From: Lachnospiraceae bacterium
GTDB lineage: Bacteria; Bacillota; Clostridia; Lachnospirales; Lachnospiraceae
Reading direction: 5' to 3'
Length of the DNA: 64,000 bases
NCBI GenBank assembly: GCA_017542245.1
Contig: JAFXXN010000134.1
Location: forward strand, 1-64,000
Under the pieces are notes generated by a model. The model was not told where the DNA came from and made no database searches. It saw only the letters and a program-made list of their open reading frames with translations. A program made the translations under genes and the position numbers. Position 1 is the first letter of the stretch. Each line of letters starts with the position of its first letter. This document shows positions 22,409 to 30,940 of the stretch, piece after piece.

Positions 22409-23446
22409 ATGAACAATCCTTTTTGCTTAACATTTGGAAAAGAGCCCTACCAGCTTATTTCCAGATATGTCCCAATGAACGAGATTTTGAACACTTTTAC
22501 GGAGGAAAAACCTTCACAGCAGGTATATATGATTACCGGTGTACGAGGATCTGGCAAAACGGTGTTTATGAATTCCATTTCGAAGGAATTACGTGAAGAC
22601 AAGGACTGGGTAGTAATCGAATTAAATTCTTCAGGTGAATTATTAAAAGAATTGGCAGAGAAACTTTACAGTATAAAAGGCATGTCAAAAATTTTTAATG
22701 AATCAGGTATTAATCTTTCCGTTTTAGGCATTGGGATAGAATTAAAAAAGAGCGAGTCCATAGGTTCCAGTATCGAAGTTGCTATAGAGAACATGCTTGT
22801 GAAATTGTCAAAGAAAAATAAACGAGTATTGATTTCGATTGATGAGGTTTCAAATTCTAAGGAGATGAGGACATTTGCCGGAGCATTTCAAATTTTTTTA
22901 CGACATGATTTACCATTGTTCCTTTTGATGACAGGATTATACGAAAATATTAACAGTCTTCAGAACGAAAAAAATTTAACCTTTTTATACCGGGCACCCA
23001 AAATATATTTAAAACCATTAAATTTAAGCAGTATGTGTGATATATATGAAAATACCTTAAATTTATCTCATGATGCTTCACTGATACTGGCGAAAGAAAC
23101 TAAAGGATATTCTTTTGCATTTCAGGTAATAGGATATTTTTGTTTCAAATACAAAGGAAATTTTGAAAAATCAAAAAGAGAAATCCGTCAATACCTTGAT
23201 GACTATGTTTATGATAAAATATGGCTTGAATTACCGGAAAAAGAAAAACAAATTATGATTACAATTGCTGTGGATAAAATAAATGAAGTTGCTTCAATAA
23301 AAGATAAATTAGGCTTTAAGGCTAATGAATTCAGTGTATACCGTGACAGACTGATAAAAAAAGGAATTCTTGAAAGTCATTTACGAGGAAACTTAGAAAT
23401 TGCTCTTCCTTTTTTAGATACATATATTCAGGAGCATGAATATTAA
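22409..23446 (+). CDS. AAA-type ATP-binding protein
   Basis: 345 residues, first gene of the island after the repeat array. Walker A GVRGSGKT at 44-51; Walker B VLISIDEV at 140-147 with a following sensor-like MTGLYEN near 175. The C-terminal 80 residues (EKEKQIMITIAVDKINEVAS ... DRLIKKGILESH) look like a winged helix. This is the architecture of the Cdc6/Orc- and STAND-like ATPases annotated as 'ATP-binding protein' in many Firmicutes, whose roles are mostly unknown. GAGGAGG precedes the ATG. 27 bases separate it from the first WYL gene, so they are co-transcribed. It could be a regulator or an RNA/DNA-remodelling ATPase; the sequence does not decide. Confidence 0.75.
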   Translation: MNNPFCLTFGKEPYQLISRYVPMNEILNTFTEEKPSQQVYMITGVRGSGKTVFMNSISKELREDKDWVVIELNSSGELLKELAEKLYSIKGMSKIFNESGINLSVLGIGIELKKSESIGSSIEVAIENMLVKLSKKNKRVLISIDEVSNSKEMRTFAGAFQIFLRHDLPLFLLMTGLYENINSLQNEKNLTFLYRAPKIYLKPLNLSSMCDIYENTLNLSHDASLILAKETKGYSFAFQVIGYFCFKYKGNFEKSKREIRQYLDDYVYDKIWLELPEKEKQIMITIAVDKINEVASIKDKLGFKANEFSVYRDRLIKKGILESHLRGNLEIALPFLDTYIQEHEY

Positions 23447-23473
23447 TAGAATTTTGGAAAGAAAGGTAAGAAC

Positions 23474-24766
23474 ATGGCACAATACAGCGAATCAGTTAAA
23501 AACTTTGAACGTGTGCGGGACTATATGCGTGAGTTTTACGTGTATGGTTTTAAAAGCCGTGAAGATTATACGCAGAAAAGTGCCCGTTCTTACGATGATG
23601 AGAGGCGTAGGCTGGAGAGCTGGCTGGGGGACCATATGTCCTTTAAGCAGACCTCTTCCGGGAAAAATGTTTTTATATCTATAGATAGCCGTACCTCTCA
23701 GCACAACCCTTTATACAGGGCTTGGAAAGCAAAGAGTTTTACGGATGGTGATATTACACTGCATTTTATGCTTATGGATATACTCCCTTCGGAGGAAATT
23801 CTTTTATCCGGGAAAATTTGTTCTGAAGAAAAAGATTCTAAAGAGAAAATTTCAACCGGAATTAACATAAAAGAAATAATGTCCAAAGTCGATGATTATC
23901 TTTCTATGACCGGAGCAGACAAGACGTTTGATGAATCAACCATCCGAAAGAAACTTAAAGAATATATTGAAGAGGGACTTGTTAAATCCCATAAAGTTGG
24001 GAAAAATATGCTCTATTGCAGGACAGCCGATGTTGAATTACCAAACAAAGATTTACTGGACTTTTTCTCTGAGACCGCACCCTGTGGCGTGATCGGTTCC
24101 TTCCTGTTAGATAAAGAAGAACCGACAAAAAACCTTTTTTCTTTTAAACACCACTATATAACAAATGCCCTGGACAGCGAGATACTCTGTGATCTTTTTG
24201 AGGCCATGAGTGAAAAAAGGATGGTGACCTTAACTGCAGTAGGCAGAAAAAAAGATAAGATAAAGGAACACCATGCCGTACCGCTAAAGATACTGGAAAG
24301 TGTACAAAACGGCAGACAGTATCTGATGGCTTTTGTGCCCTCGTTGGACAGGATAGTCTCCTACAGGACGGACTATATAATAGAAGTTAAATCGGAGGAT
24401 GTCTGCCCTGATTTTGATGAATTAAGAGAAAAATTAGCCGGTATGAGGCAGCATATCTGGGGAGTCAGCACCGAGGGGCATTCCGGAGAACGAATGGAAC
24501 ATGTGGATTTTACAGTACATTACGGGGACGATGAACAGTTTATCCATACAAGGCTTGAACGTGAAAAGCGCTGTGGTACAGTGGAAAGGATAGATGATAA
24601 TACCAGCAGGTTTAGTGCTGATGTTTATGACTGTGGAGAGCTGGTACCCTGGATACGCACTTTCATATGCAGGATAGATGAGATACATTTCTCGGATAAA
24701 GAGCTTGAGGAGCAGTTCAAGAAGGACATAGAGGAGATGTATTTATTATATGATATTATGAGCTAA
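23474..24766 (+). CDS. WYL-domain regulator 1
   Basis: 430 residues. N-terminal winged-helix region about 1-185 with a split HTH-like segment (FDESTIRKKLKEYIEEGLVK at 152-171). The WYL domain is at about 236-305 (RMVTLTAVGRKKDKIKEHHA ... GRQYLMAFVPSLDRIVSYRT), the segment GRQYLMAF corresponding to the namesake motif, and a WCX-like C-terminal extension follows. WYL domains bind nucleic acid or nucleotide ligands and control defence and RNA-repair loci. GAAAGGTAAG precedes the ATG. It is the second gene of the island and a good candidate for the protein acting on the phased repeats. Confidence 0.82.
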   Translation: MAQYSESVKNFERVRDYMREFYVYGFKSREDYTQKSARSYDDERRRLESWLGDHMSFKQTSSGKNVFISIDSRTSQHNPLYRAWKAKSFTDGDITLHFMLMDILPSEEILLSGKICSEEKDSKEKISTGINIKEIMSKVDDYLSMTGADKTFDESTIRKKLKEYIEEGLVKSHKVGKNMLYCRTADVELPNKDLLDFFSETAPCGVIGSFLLDKEEPTKNLFSFKHHYITNALDSEILCDLFEAMSEKRMVTLTAVGRKKDKIKEHHAVPLKILESVQNGRQYLMAFVPSLDRIVSYRTDYIIEVKSEDVCPDFDELREKLAGMRQHIWGVSTEGHSGERMEHVDFTVHYGDDEQFIHTRLEREKRCGTVERIDDNTSRFSADVYDCGELVPWIRTFICRIDEIHFSDKELEEQFKKDIEEMYLLYDIMS

Positions 24767-24786
24767 GGTCAATCTATAAAACTAGA

Positions 24787-24884
24787 TTACACCTCATCCA
24801 GCTGCTTCGCAGCCACCTTCACTTCGCCAGTGAGGCATCTCAACCACTTCGTGGTAGAGATAATCCCCTCAAAGGGGAAGGCAA
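24787..24884. mobile_element. MITE-like copy between the two WYL genes
   Basis: ACCTCATCCAGCTGCTTCGC, GGCATCTCAACCACTTCGTG and GAGATAATCCCCTCAAAGGG match the interior of the 14500 element; the CATTAAGTTAA ends are missing. It fills the gap after WYL 1 and ends just before the Shine-Dalgarno of WYL 2. Confidence 0.75.
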
Positions 24885-24903
24885 GAAAAGAAAGGAACTG
24901 ACA

Positions 24904-25953
24904 ATGATTTTCAGCGAGCTTTACAGTGCATACTATAATGCGGTGGCCGCCATACTCAAGGAAGCTGCGGAAAATAAAATAGATAGCAGCCGAATCAGGG
25001 ATATCATAGAAAAATATGCCTTTGGTGAAAGCGTGCTAAATATTGAGCCTGCTTTAAAGGAAGGCCGATGGTCTCTGCTAAAGCCGAATGGGACTTCTGT
25101 ACTGGAAAAGACGCCCACCATGCCATTGACTAAAGTGGAGAAGCAATGGTTGAAAGCAATATCCATGGATCCGAGGGTATCTCTTTTCTTACAGAAAGAA
25201 ATCCCTGATGATAAAAAACTTACAACAGATTCTTTTGTAGAACAAGAGATTTCAAATACTGATAAAAAAACAAATATTGATAATTCAAGTAAATTAAAAG
25301 TACAGAAAATAAACGGATTTTGGAAAGATAACCGGAATGATTTGCCACCCCTCTTTACCCCATCCGACTACGAGCTCTTCGACAGATACCTCGATGGAGA
25401 CGACTATACCGATGAGAACTATCGCAGTAACTTCCGCCTGATACTGGATGCCATAAAAAATCATTATCCATTAAGTATTTACATGGAGAACCGTACAGGA
25501 AAAAGAATGAGGCAGTCGGTTTTGCCGGATCATCTGGAGTATTCGGAAAAGGATGATAAGTTTCGTCTGATAGGGGCTTGGAAAAAATCGAGAGTCATCA
25601 TTAATCTCGGACGCATACTTAATTGCAGAAGATATACCGGACCTAAGGAACCGTTAAAAGTAACAGAAGAAAACGGGTTAAAGAAAGCGATTTCCAAGAA
25701 GGTAGTGTTCGAACTCGATGACAGACGAAATGCCCTGGAACGTGTATTGCTCCATTTTGCTCACTTTGAAAAGCAGGCCGAACACATAGAAGATAGAAAA
25801 TACAAAGTAACGGTTATTTATGATAAGGATGACGAAACTGAGATGGTGATCCGTCTCCTCTCCTTTGGCCCTATGGTAAAAGTGGTTTCCCCTGAAAGTT
25901 TCGTGGATTTAATAAAGAAAAGATTACTTGATCAAAAAAGTTGCGGACTTTGA
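24904..25953 (+). CDS. WYL-domain regulator 2
   Basis: 349 residues. The N-terminal helical part (1-95: MIFSELYSAYYNAVAAILKE ... LTKVEKQWLKAISMDPRVSL) is followed by a Lys/Asn-rich linker and a WYL domain at about 180-245 (IKNHYPLSIYMENRTGKRMR, then LPDHLEYSEKDDKFRLIGAW, IINLGRILNC). A C-terminal domain follows with KYKVTVIYDKDD. No clear N-terminal winged helix, so it may work as the ligand-sensing partner of WYL 1. AAAGGAACTGACA precedes the ATG. Pairs of WYL proteins next to a TROVE protein recur in Lachnospiraceae as far as I recall. Confidence 0.8.
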   Translation: MIFSELYSAYYNAVAAILKEAAENKIDSSRIRDIIEKYAFGESVLNIEPALKEGRWSLLKPNGTSVLEKTPTMPLTKVEKQWLKAISMDPRVSLFLQKEIPDDKKLTTDSFVEQEISNTDKKTNIDNSSKLKVQKINGFWKDNRNDLPPLFTPSDYELFDRYLDGDDYTDENYRSNFRLILDAIKNHYPLSIYMENRTGKRMRQSVLPDHLEYSEKDDKFRLIGAWKKSRVIINLGRILNCRRYTGPKEPLKVTEENGLKKAISKKVVFELDDRRNALERVLLHFAHFEKQAEHIEDRKYKVTVIYDKDDETEMVIRLLSFGPMVKVVSPESFVDLIKKRLLDQKSCGL

Positions 25954-26063
25954 CCGTTCGCAGCTTTTTTTCCGTGATAAATGTTTTTCCGGGAGTTATA
26001 ATCACGCATGTAAAGACGCAGACAGCAATTGTTTTGGTGAATTATTTATGGTCAAATAATGAA

Positions 26064-26075
26064 AAGACGCGTCTT
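26064..26075. promoter_or_regulatory. 12-base palindrome upstream of the Y-like RNA
   Basis: AAGACGCGTCTT is a perfect palindrome 12 bases before the RNA, and an AAGACGC half-site lies about 50 bases further upstream. A regulator site is possible. I see no good -35/-10 pair between 25954 and 26087, so the RNA may be cut from the WYL transcript. Confidence 0.35.
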
Positions 26076-26087
26076 GTATTTAAGGTA

Positions 26088-26194
26088 AAGGCACCTACAG
26101 CAAATGTTAAACTCATATTTGGTGGCAGGTTTAGAGGTCAGCAATGGCTGATATAATGGGTTCGAATCCCAACACATAAGGTGCCTTGTTTTTT
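26088..26194 (+). ncRNA. Y-RNA-like, tRNA-mimicking RNA
   Basis: AAGGCACCT (26088-26096) and AGGTGCCTT (26179-26187) pair perfectly over 9 bp and are followed by GTTTTTT, a terminator-type 3' end. A second short stem TGTT/AACA (26104-26107, 26171-26174) lies inside. The 3' side has a tRNA T-arm, TGGG-TTCGAAT-CCCA (26157-26171), and a 5-bp hairpin TCAGC/GCTGA (26138-26151) in the place of an anticodon arm. Bacterial Y RNAs (YrlA type) combine paired ends with a tRNA-like module and are encoded next to the Ro protein. Here the Ro-like gene starts 95 bases downstream. The pairing is seen; the Y-RNA identity is inferred. Confidence 0.62.
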
Positions 26195-26288
26195 GAAAGT
26201 AAGGGTAATTAAGATGATAAAGTATTTTAGGGCAAAAGAAAAGAGCAGAGAGATAAAGTTTATGAAAGAAGAAGGAGAGGACGAGGGT

Positions 26289-27779
26289 ATGTTAAACTAT
26301 CTTAAATCAGAAGCAAACAAAACATATACTGAGAATGGTGCAGTAACTCTCTCTACTACAGGCTCAGACTGCTTGGATTTCTTTGCATGTGCAGGTGCAA
26401 TAAGACGTGAAAGCGAGGACGAGATCACTGAGAGATTTATGCGCGCTTTCACCGAAGATAAGGATATAGCTATGAAGCTTCTGTTCTTTTCAAGGGATGT
26501 CAGAGGCGGTTTAGGTGAGAGAAAGGTTTTCCGTGCCATATTAAAGTGGCTGGCAAATACCGCTCCCGATTCAGTAGTTAAAAATCTCGGCATAATAGCA
26601 GAGTACGGTAGGTACGACGATATGCTCGTACTTTTAGGCACACCTTGCGAAGCTGCTATGCTCGAGCTTATAAAGAAGCAGTTCCACGAGGACATGGCAG
26701 CTTTAAATATCGGCGATGGTGTTTCGCTGCTTGCAAAGTGGCTCCCTTCGATAAACACCTCTTCTTATGATGCAAAAAAGGCAGCAAAAAAAATAGCCGG
26801 TTATTTAGGTCTTAATCTGGCTGAATACAGAAAGGCAATCTCTGCTTTAAGAGCTCATATCAGCATCATAGAAAACAACCTTAGAGAAAAGGACTATAGC
26901 TTTGACTATTCAAAGCAGCCTTCTAAAGCTATGTTTAAATACAAGAAAGCATTTATCCGCAATGACAATGACAGATATATGACTTTCCTTGCTGCGGTTA
27001 ATACAGGTAAAACTGTGCTTAATGCAGAAAATGTATATCCTTATGAGCTGGTTGAGCCTTATCTTAGCTATAGTGAATGGTACACAGGCCATAACTTTAT
27101 GAGAAAAATCTCTAAAGATGAGCAGGCAGTACTAAATGCTACCTGGGCTTCGATGCCTGATTTCGGTTCAAATGAGGATGCACTGGCCGTTATAGATACT
27201 TCGGGATCTATGTACGGAGGCAGCAAGCCCCTTCCTGCAGCAGTGGCGCTTTCTCTTGGTCTATACTTTGCTGAACACAACAAGGGCGCATACAAGAACC
27301 ACTTCATAGAGTTTTCGGAATATCCTCAGCTTATAGAGATAAAAGGTGAGACCTTTGCCGACAGATTAAGGTACATCTCGTCCTTTACCAGGGTGGCTAA
27401 CACCAATATCGAAGCAGTATTTGACCTCGTGCTTAATACTGCGGTAAGGCATCATGTACCTCAAAAGGATCTGCCTAAAAAGCTCATCATCATCTCAGAT
27501 ATGGAGTTTGATGCCTGCGTAAAGAATGGTTCTTTGACCAATTTCCATAATGCAAAGATAAAATACGAGGCAGCGGGATATAAATTACCTCAGGTAGTAT
27601 TCTGGAATGTGGCTTCCCGCAACAGGCAGCAGCCTGTATCTCAAAACGAGCAGGGCGTGGCCTTAGTGTCCGGCTGCACACCCAGACTTTTCTCCATGAT
27701 AGCAGGTGGAAACCTTTCACCTTATGCTTTCATGATGGAAGTCATAAACAGCAAAAGATACGCAAACATCGTGGCATAA
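26289..27779 (+). CDS. TROVE/Ro60-like RNA-binding protein with vWA domain
   Basis: 496 residues. The N-terminal two thirds is all helical repeats beginning LKSEANKTYTENGAVTLSTT, then FFSRDVRGGLGERKVFRAIL, RYDDMLVLLG and SLLAKWLPSIN, the TROVE (Ro60/telomerase-associated) pattern; DUF2828 is closely similar. The C-terminal von Willebrand A domain has a complete MIDAS: DTSGSM at 303-308, Thr372 and Asp404 (IISDMEFD). Ro proteins form a ring that holds Y RNA outside and misfolded RNA ends inside and act in RNA quality control with exonucleases. AAGGAGAGG eight to eleven bases upstream fixes the ATG at 26289; the longer frame to 26181 would overlap the RNA terminator. Last gene of the island, followed by a strong terminator. 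Confidence 0.8.
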   Translation: MLNYLKSEANKTYTENGAVTLSTTGSDCLDFFACAGAIRRESEDEITERFMRAFTEDKDIAMKLLFFSRDVRGGLGERKVFRAILKWLANTAPDSVVKNLGIIAEYGRYDDMLVLLGTPCEAAMLELIKKQFHEDMAALNIGDGVSLLAKWLPSINTSSYDAKKAAKKIAGYLGLNLAEYRKAISALRAHISIIENNLREKDYSFDYSKQPSKAMFKYKKAFIRNDNDRYMTFLAAVNTGKTVLNAENVYPYELVEPYLSYSEWYTGHNFMRKISKDEQAVLNATWASMPDFGSNEDALAVIDTSGSMYGGSKPLPAAVALSLGLYFAEHNKGAYKNHFIEFSEYPQLIEIKGETFADRLRYISSFTRVANTNIEAVFDLVLNTAVRHHVPQKDLPKKLIIISDMEFDACVKNGSLTNFHNAKIKYEAAGYKLPQVVFWNVASRNRQQPVSQNEQGVALVSGCTPRLFSMIAGGNLSPYAFMMEVINSKRYANIVA

Positions 27780-27783
27780 AAAT

Positions 27784-27813
27784 AGAGTCAAGCAGAACTT
27801 TCTGCTTGACTCT
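27784..27813. terminator. Bidirectional terminator
   Basis: AGAGTCAAGCAGA (27784-27796) and TCTGCTTGACTCT (27801-27813) form a 13-bp stem between the convergent Ro-like and lipoprotein genes. Confidence 0.88.
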
Positions 27814-27855
27814 TTCTGTCAATGTCACCTCAAAAATGTCTTTAGCGTTTCATCA

Positions 27856-28653
27856 TTAACCAAAGGTGATATTTCTGAACAGTTCAAAATATACATTGTA
27901 TTGTTCTTCAATAGCTTCCATATTGTCTATCCCGTTCTGCTGAAAATCCGAAGAATAAATTCTTACCCAATTTTCTTCGTCCAATCCAATATACAGTTCT
28001 CTGTAGGTCAAAGGAACATCTCCGTACTCAATCGCAGAAAATATCATATAGTTATTGTTTTCTGTATCAGTTCCAAGGAAGAGCAGTGTTTTCGAATAAT
28101 CCTCATCACCCTCGGTATACCCGACTATATCATTCTCAAGCTCAATTTCACGTCCTGTATTTAAAAGATACTCATAAGGAAGTTCGGAAACATAGGAAAT
28201 ATTAAGAGGACAGCCATCTTTATCAGTATAACTCAAATATGCCGGATCGCTGTCGTCAGTACAAATGAATCTCGAAGGAATACTGATTTCTACCAGAGCA
28301 TTTCCTTTATCATCTGTTAGTATTCTTCTCTCCGGTTCCTTATTTTCATCTCCGTCAGAACTGTCGTCTATGATTTCAGGATCTTCTTCAGGATTGTAGT
28401 CCATATCTCCTGGATCACTTTCTTCGGGATTATTCCCTTCAGAATTGTCCTCTGTATTCTCAGGCTCATCTTCCGAAGTCACATCTTTTTCATTTTCTTT
28501 CGAAAAATCTCTAATTGGTTTAACTTCCTGATCCTCATCAGTAATTTGGGGAGCATCCTTAATCTGTGATTCAGAAATTCCTCCTTTTTTACCACATGCA
28601 GAAAGAGCTACTGTCAATGTAATTACCAAAATATATATAATTGTTTTCTTCAT
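27856..28653 (-). CDS. Lipoprotein with acidic linker
   Basis: 265 residues. Signal peptide MKKTIIYILVITLTVALSAC with lipobox LSAC, so it is lipid-anchored at Cys20. Residues 25-110 are a low-complexity acidic region rich in Glu, Asp, Asn and Pro (NTEDNSEGNNPEESDPGDMD and similar). A compact C-terminal domain follows (VEISIPSRFICTDDSDPAYL ... YRELYIGLDEENWVRIYS). No known family. AAGGAAGG precedes the ATG. It is 21 bases downstream of the fumarase beta-subunit gene and may be read with it, though a functional link is unlikely. Confidence 0.75.
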   Translation of the reverse strand: MKKTIIYILVITLTVALSACGKKGGISESQIKDAPQITDEDQEVKPIRDFSKENEKDVTSEDEPENTEDNSEGNNPEESDPGDMDYNPEEDPEIIDDSSDGDENKEPERRILTDDKGNALVEISIPSRFICTDDSDPAYLSYTDKDGCPLNISYVSELPYEYLLNTGREIELENDIVGYTEGDEDYSKTLLFLGTDTENNNYMIFSAIEYGDVPLTYRELYIGLDEENWVRIYSSDFQQNGIDNMEAIEEQYNVYFELFRNITFG

Positions 28654-28674
28654 TTTTGCCTTCCTTGTTAGTTG

Positions 28675-29256
28675 TTAAACCCTAAAACTTTCTCCATTTG
28701 CATCTATAAGGACTGTCACAGGGAAATTTTCTACCTCCATCTTACGGATGGCTTCAGTACCAAGATCATCGTATGCTATTACTTCACTGCTTTTAATGCA
28801 CTTTGAAAGAAGCGCTCCCGCTCCGCCAGTTGCTCCCATGTATATGGCCTTGTTCCTCTTTATGGCGGCCTTTACTTCGTCACTTCTTCTGCCTTTACCT
28901 ACCATTCCTGCTAATCCTAAATCCAGAAGCAATGGAGTATACTTATCCATACGGGATGAAGTGGTAGGACCTGCAGATCCTATTACCTGACCTGGCTTTG
29001 CGGGTGTAGGTCCTAAGTAATACAATACCTTTCCCGTTAAGTCTATGGGGGTTACACCATTTTCGAATAATTCCGCGGATGTTACTTTGTCAGCGGTTTT
29101 TCCGATTTTTTCGAGATACTCGTTGATAGAGTCATACATTCTCTTATGAGCTGCATCTCTGGCAGAATATATAGTACCATTTAAGTACAGAACATCCTGA
29201 TTCTTTATTTTCTTTATGTCTTCTTCCTTGAAAGGAAGTGTTATATTATAATCCAT
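28675..29256 (-). CDS. fumB: Fumarate hydratase class I, beta subunit
   Basis: 193 residues, the C-terminal (fumarase_C) half of the oxygen-sensitive 4Fe-4S fumarase that interconverts fumarate and L-malate. VLYLNGTIYSARDAAHKRM, DLTGKVLYYLGPTPAKPGQ and GSAGPTTSSRMDKY form the substrate pocket, and GATGGAGALLSKCIKSSEV the domain end. The ATG at 29256 follows GAGGTGAG, which lies in the edge of a MITE-like repeat, so the element supplies the ribosome-binding site. The longer frame to 29301 is translated repeat. Works as a complex with the alpha subunit encoded 120 bases upstream. Confidence 0.9.
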   Translation of the reverse strand: MDYNITLPFKEEDIKKIKNQDVLYLNGTIYSARDAAHKRMYDSINEYLEKIGKTADKVTSAELFENGVTPIDLTGKVLYYLGPTPAKPGQVIGSAGPTTSSRMDKYTPLLLDLGLAGMVGKGRRSDEVKAAIKRNKAIYMGATGGAGALLSKCIKSSEVIAYDDLGTEAIRKMEVENFPVTVLIDANGESFRV

Positions 29257-29267
29257 TTTTCTCACCT

Positions 29268-29365
29268 CATCCGACCTCACTTCGACAGAGAGGCATCTCA
29301 ACCACTTAGTGGTTGAGATAATCCCCTCAAGGGAAGGCTATAAAAATCTTAACTTAATAGCAATG
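29268..29365. mobile_element. MITE-like copy between the fumarase subunit genes
   Basis: CCTCATCCGACCTCACTTCG, GGCATCTCAACCACTTAGTG and GATAATCCCCTCAAGGG, ending with TTAACTTAATAGCAATG (29349-29365). The left inverted end is missing. It separates fumarase alpha and beta genes and provides the Shine-Dalgarno of the latter. Confidence 0.75.
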
Positions 29366-29376
29366 GAACACATAAA

Positions 29377-30324
29377 TCACAGAACACATTTCACATGGCG
29401 GTTTACGTGGCAGCACATATTGACTGCAAGCGGCATACCTGCGATATGGGTGGGATAAATCTCAAGATTTACTCCCAAGCAGGTGAACTTGCCGCCCATT
29501 CCACCGGGTCCGATATCAAGATTGTTGATAGCTTCATATAATTCTTTCTGTAATGAAACTGCATATACTCCCGGATCGGAAGTTTTAGCAGCCAATTCAT
29601 TTTTACAGTTATTACTCTTAGTCTGTCCCGTCACTGTATCTTCAATATTTTGAATCTCTTTAACATCATCCCAGTAAGAATGCACCGAATTAAGTTCGTT
29701 GGTTAGTGCTTTTTTAGCCAAGAGTGCACTCTTCTCAAAGTCTCCGCCTAAGCCGACTCCCACAACCACAGGCGGGCAGGCATTTGGACCTGCATCCTTA
29801 ACTGCAGTGAGAACCGCATTCTTTATACCGTCTATGCCATCCGCAGGCTTAAGCATGAAAACCCTGCTCATGTTCTCGCTGCCGAAACCCTTGGGTGCAA
29901 GCGTAATCTCAAGAGAATCCCCGTCCACAATCTCGGTATGAATGATAGCCGGAGTATTATCTCCGGTATTCTTTCTGATGATAGGATCATTAACCACTGA
30001 TTTTCTAAGATATCCTTCGGTATATCCCTGACGTACACCCTCATTTATGGCGGCGCTGAAGCTGCCTCCTTCAATATGTACATCCTGTCCGATTTTTACA
30101 AACACCACTGCCATACCGGTATCCTGGCATATCGGAATCTGCTCATTTCCTGCTATATCCAGGTTTTCCTTGAGCTGTCCGAGTATCTTTTTTCCGAGTA
30201 CATTTTCTTCGTTGTCACACGCATTATACAGTGCCTTCTTCATATCGTCCGCTAAGTAAAGATTAGCCTCGATGCACATCTTTTTTACTGCCTGTGTAAT
30301 ATCTTCCGTTCTGACCGTTCTCAC
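29377..30324 (-). CDS. fumA: Fumarate hydratase class I, alpha subunit
   Basis: 315 residues, the N-terminal (fumarase) domain carrying the 4Fe-4S cluster: Cys in PICQDTGMAVVF, Cys in AGPNACPPVVVGVGLGG, and a third Cys near the C-terminus in GKFTCLG or MCCHVNRH. SAAINEGVRQGYTEGYLRKS and GDNTPAIIH are family signatures. About 30 residues (VKEIQNIEDTVTGQTKSNNC) are inserted in a surface loop before SDPGVYAVSLQKELY. The start is a GTG preceded by AAAGAGG. Subunit of the heterodimeric enzyme with the product of 28675-29256, in the reductive or oxidative branch of the TCA cycle. Confidence 0.92.
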   Translation of the reverse strand: MRTVRTEDITQAVKKMCIEANLYLADDMKKALYNACDNEENVLGKKILGQLKENLDIAGNEQIPICQDTGMAVVFVKIGQDVHIEGGSFSAAINEGVRQGYTEGYLRKSVVNDPIIRKNTGDNTPAIIHTEIVDGDSLEITLAPKGFGSENMSRVFMLKPADGIDGIKNAVLTAVKDAGPNACPPVVVGVGLGGDFEKSALLAKKALTNELNSVHSYWDDVKEIQNIEDTVTGQTKSNNCKNELAAKTSDPGVYAVSLQKELYEAINNLDIGPGGMGGKFTCLGVNLEIYPTHIAGMPLAVNMCCHVNRHVKCVL

Positions 30325-30351
30325 ATTGAACCTCTTTCTATTTTATTTTTA

Positions 30352-30425
30352 TTAACACCTCATCAGTCTGCTTCGAAAGTCACAAGGTTCCGTCAGCTCC
30401 GCTGACACCTTATGACATAAGCCAG
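30352..30425. repeat. Partial copy of the MITE-like family
   Basis: ACACCTCATCAGTCTGCTTCG resembles the family's left interior, followed by GTCAGCTCCGCTGAC, a hairpin not found in the other copies. Confidence 0.45.
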
Positions 30426-30446
30426 ATTCCCTTTTTCACTTAGAAA

Positions 30447-30893
30447 TTATTTGTTTACTCCTTTTAAAAATTTCTCGATATATGCAACCTGCGTGGGCAT
30501 GATCTCTGGCAGTTCATCTAAGGGTACCCACCGTAATTCCTTGCTCTCCGCATCGGGCTTCATTTCACCTTCAAACTCCGTTATCACATACACTACATCT
30601 GTGTAATACACCTCATCCTGATTGGGGTAAACCATGTGAACGTTTGCTCTGACATCAAATAATCTCGGGTTAAAAATATCAAGAGAAGTCTCTTCCTTAA
30701 CCTCTCTTCTTAGTGCCTCTTCCAAGGTCTCACCCAGCTCTATGGCTCCGCCCGGAACGCACCACATACCATTATCGGTACGTTTCTCGAGTAGCATCTT
30801 ATTTTCCGCTTCATTATAAATGATGCACATCGCAGCAGTTACCATGAGTGGCTTGTGGCCGACAAATTTTCTTAAATCTGAAATGTAACCCAT
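30447..30893 (-). CDS. Nudix hydrolase
   Basis: 148 residues. The Nudix box GGAIELGETLEEALRREVKE plus ETSL (about 48-71) is complete (G-x5-E-x7-REUxEExGU with minor change at the end) and binds the metal for hydrolysis of nucleoside diphosphate derivatives. The N-terminus GYISDLRKFVGHKPLMVTAA is that of the MutT-like 'NUDIX domain-containing' group common in Firmicutes. Substrate unknown; housecleaning of oxidised nucleotides or ADP-ribose-like compounds is typical. Monocistronic. Confidence 0.9.
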   Translation of the reverse strand: MGYISDLRKFVGHKPLMVTAAMCIIYNEAENKMLLEKRTDNGMWCVPGGAIELGETLEEALRREVKEETSLDIFNPRLFDVRANVHMVYPNQDEVYYTDVVYVITEFEGEMKPDAESKELRWVPLDELPEIMPTQVAYIEKFLKGVNK

Positions 30894-30940
30894 AAAACTA
30901 TCCCCATTTTAATAACAAAAGATAATTAGTATCGCCAAGA

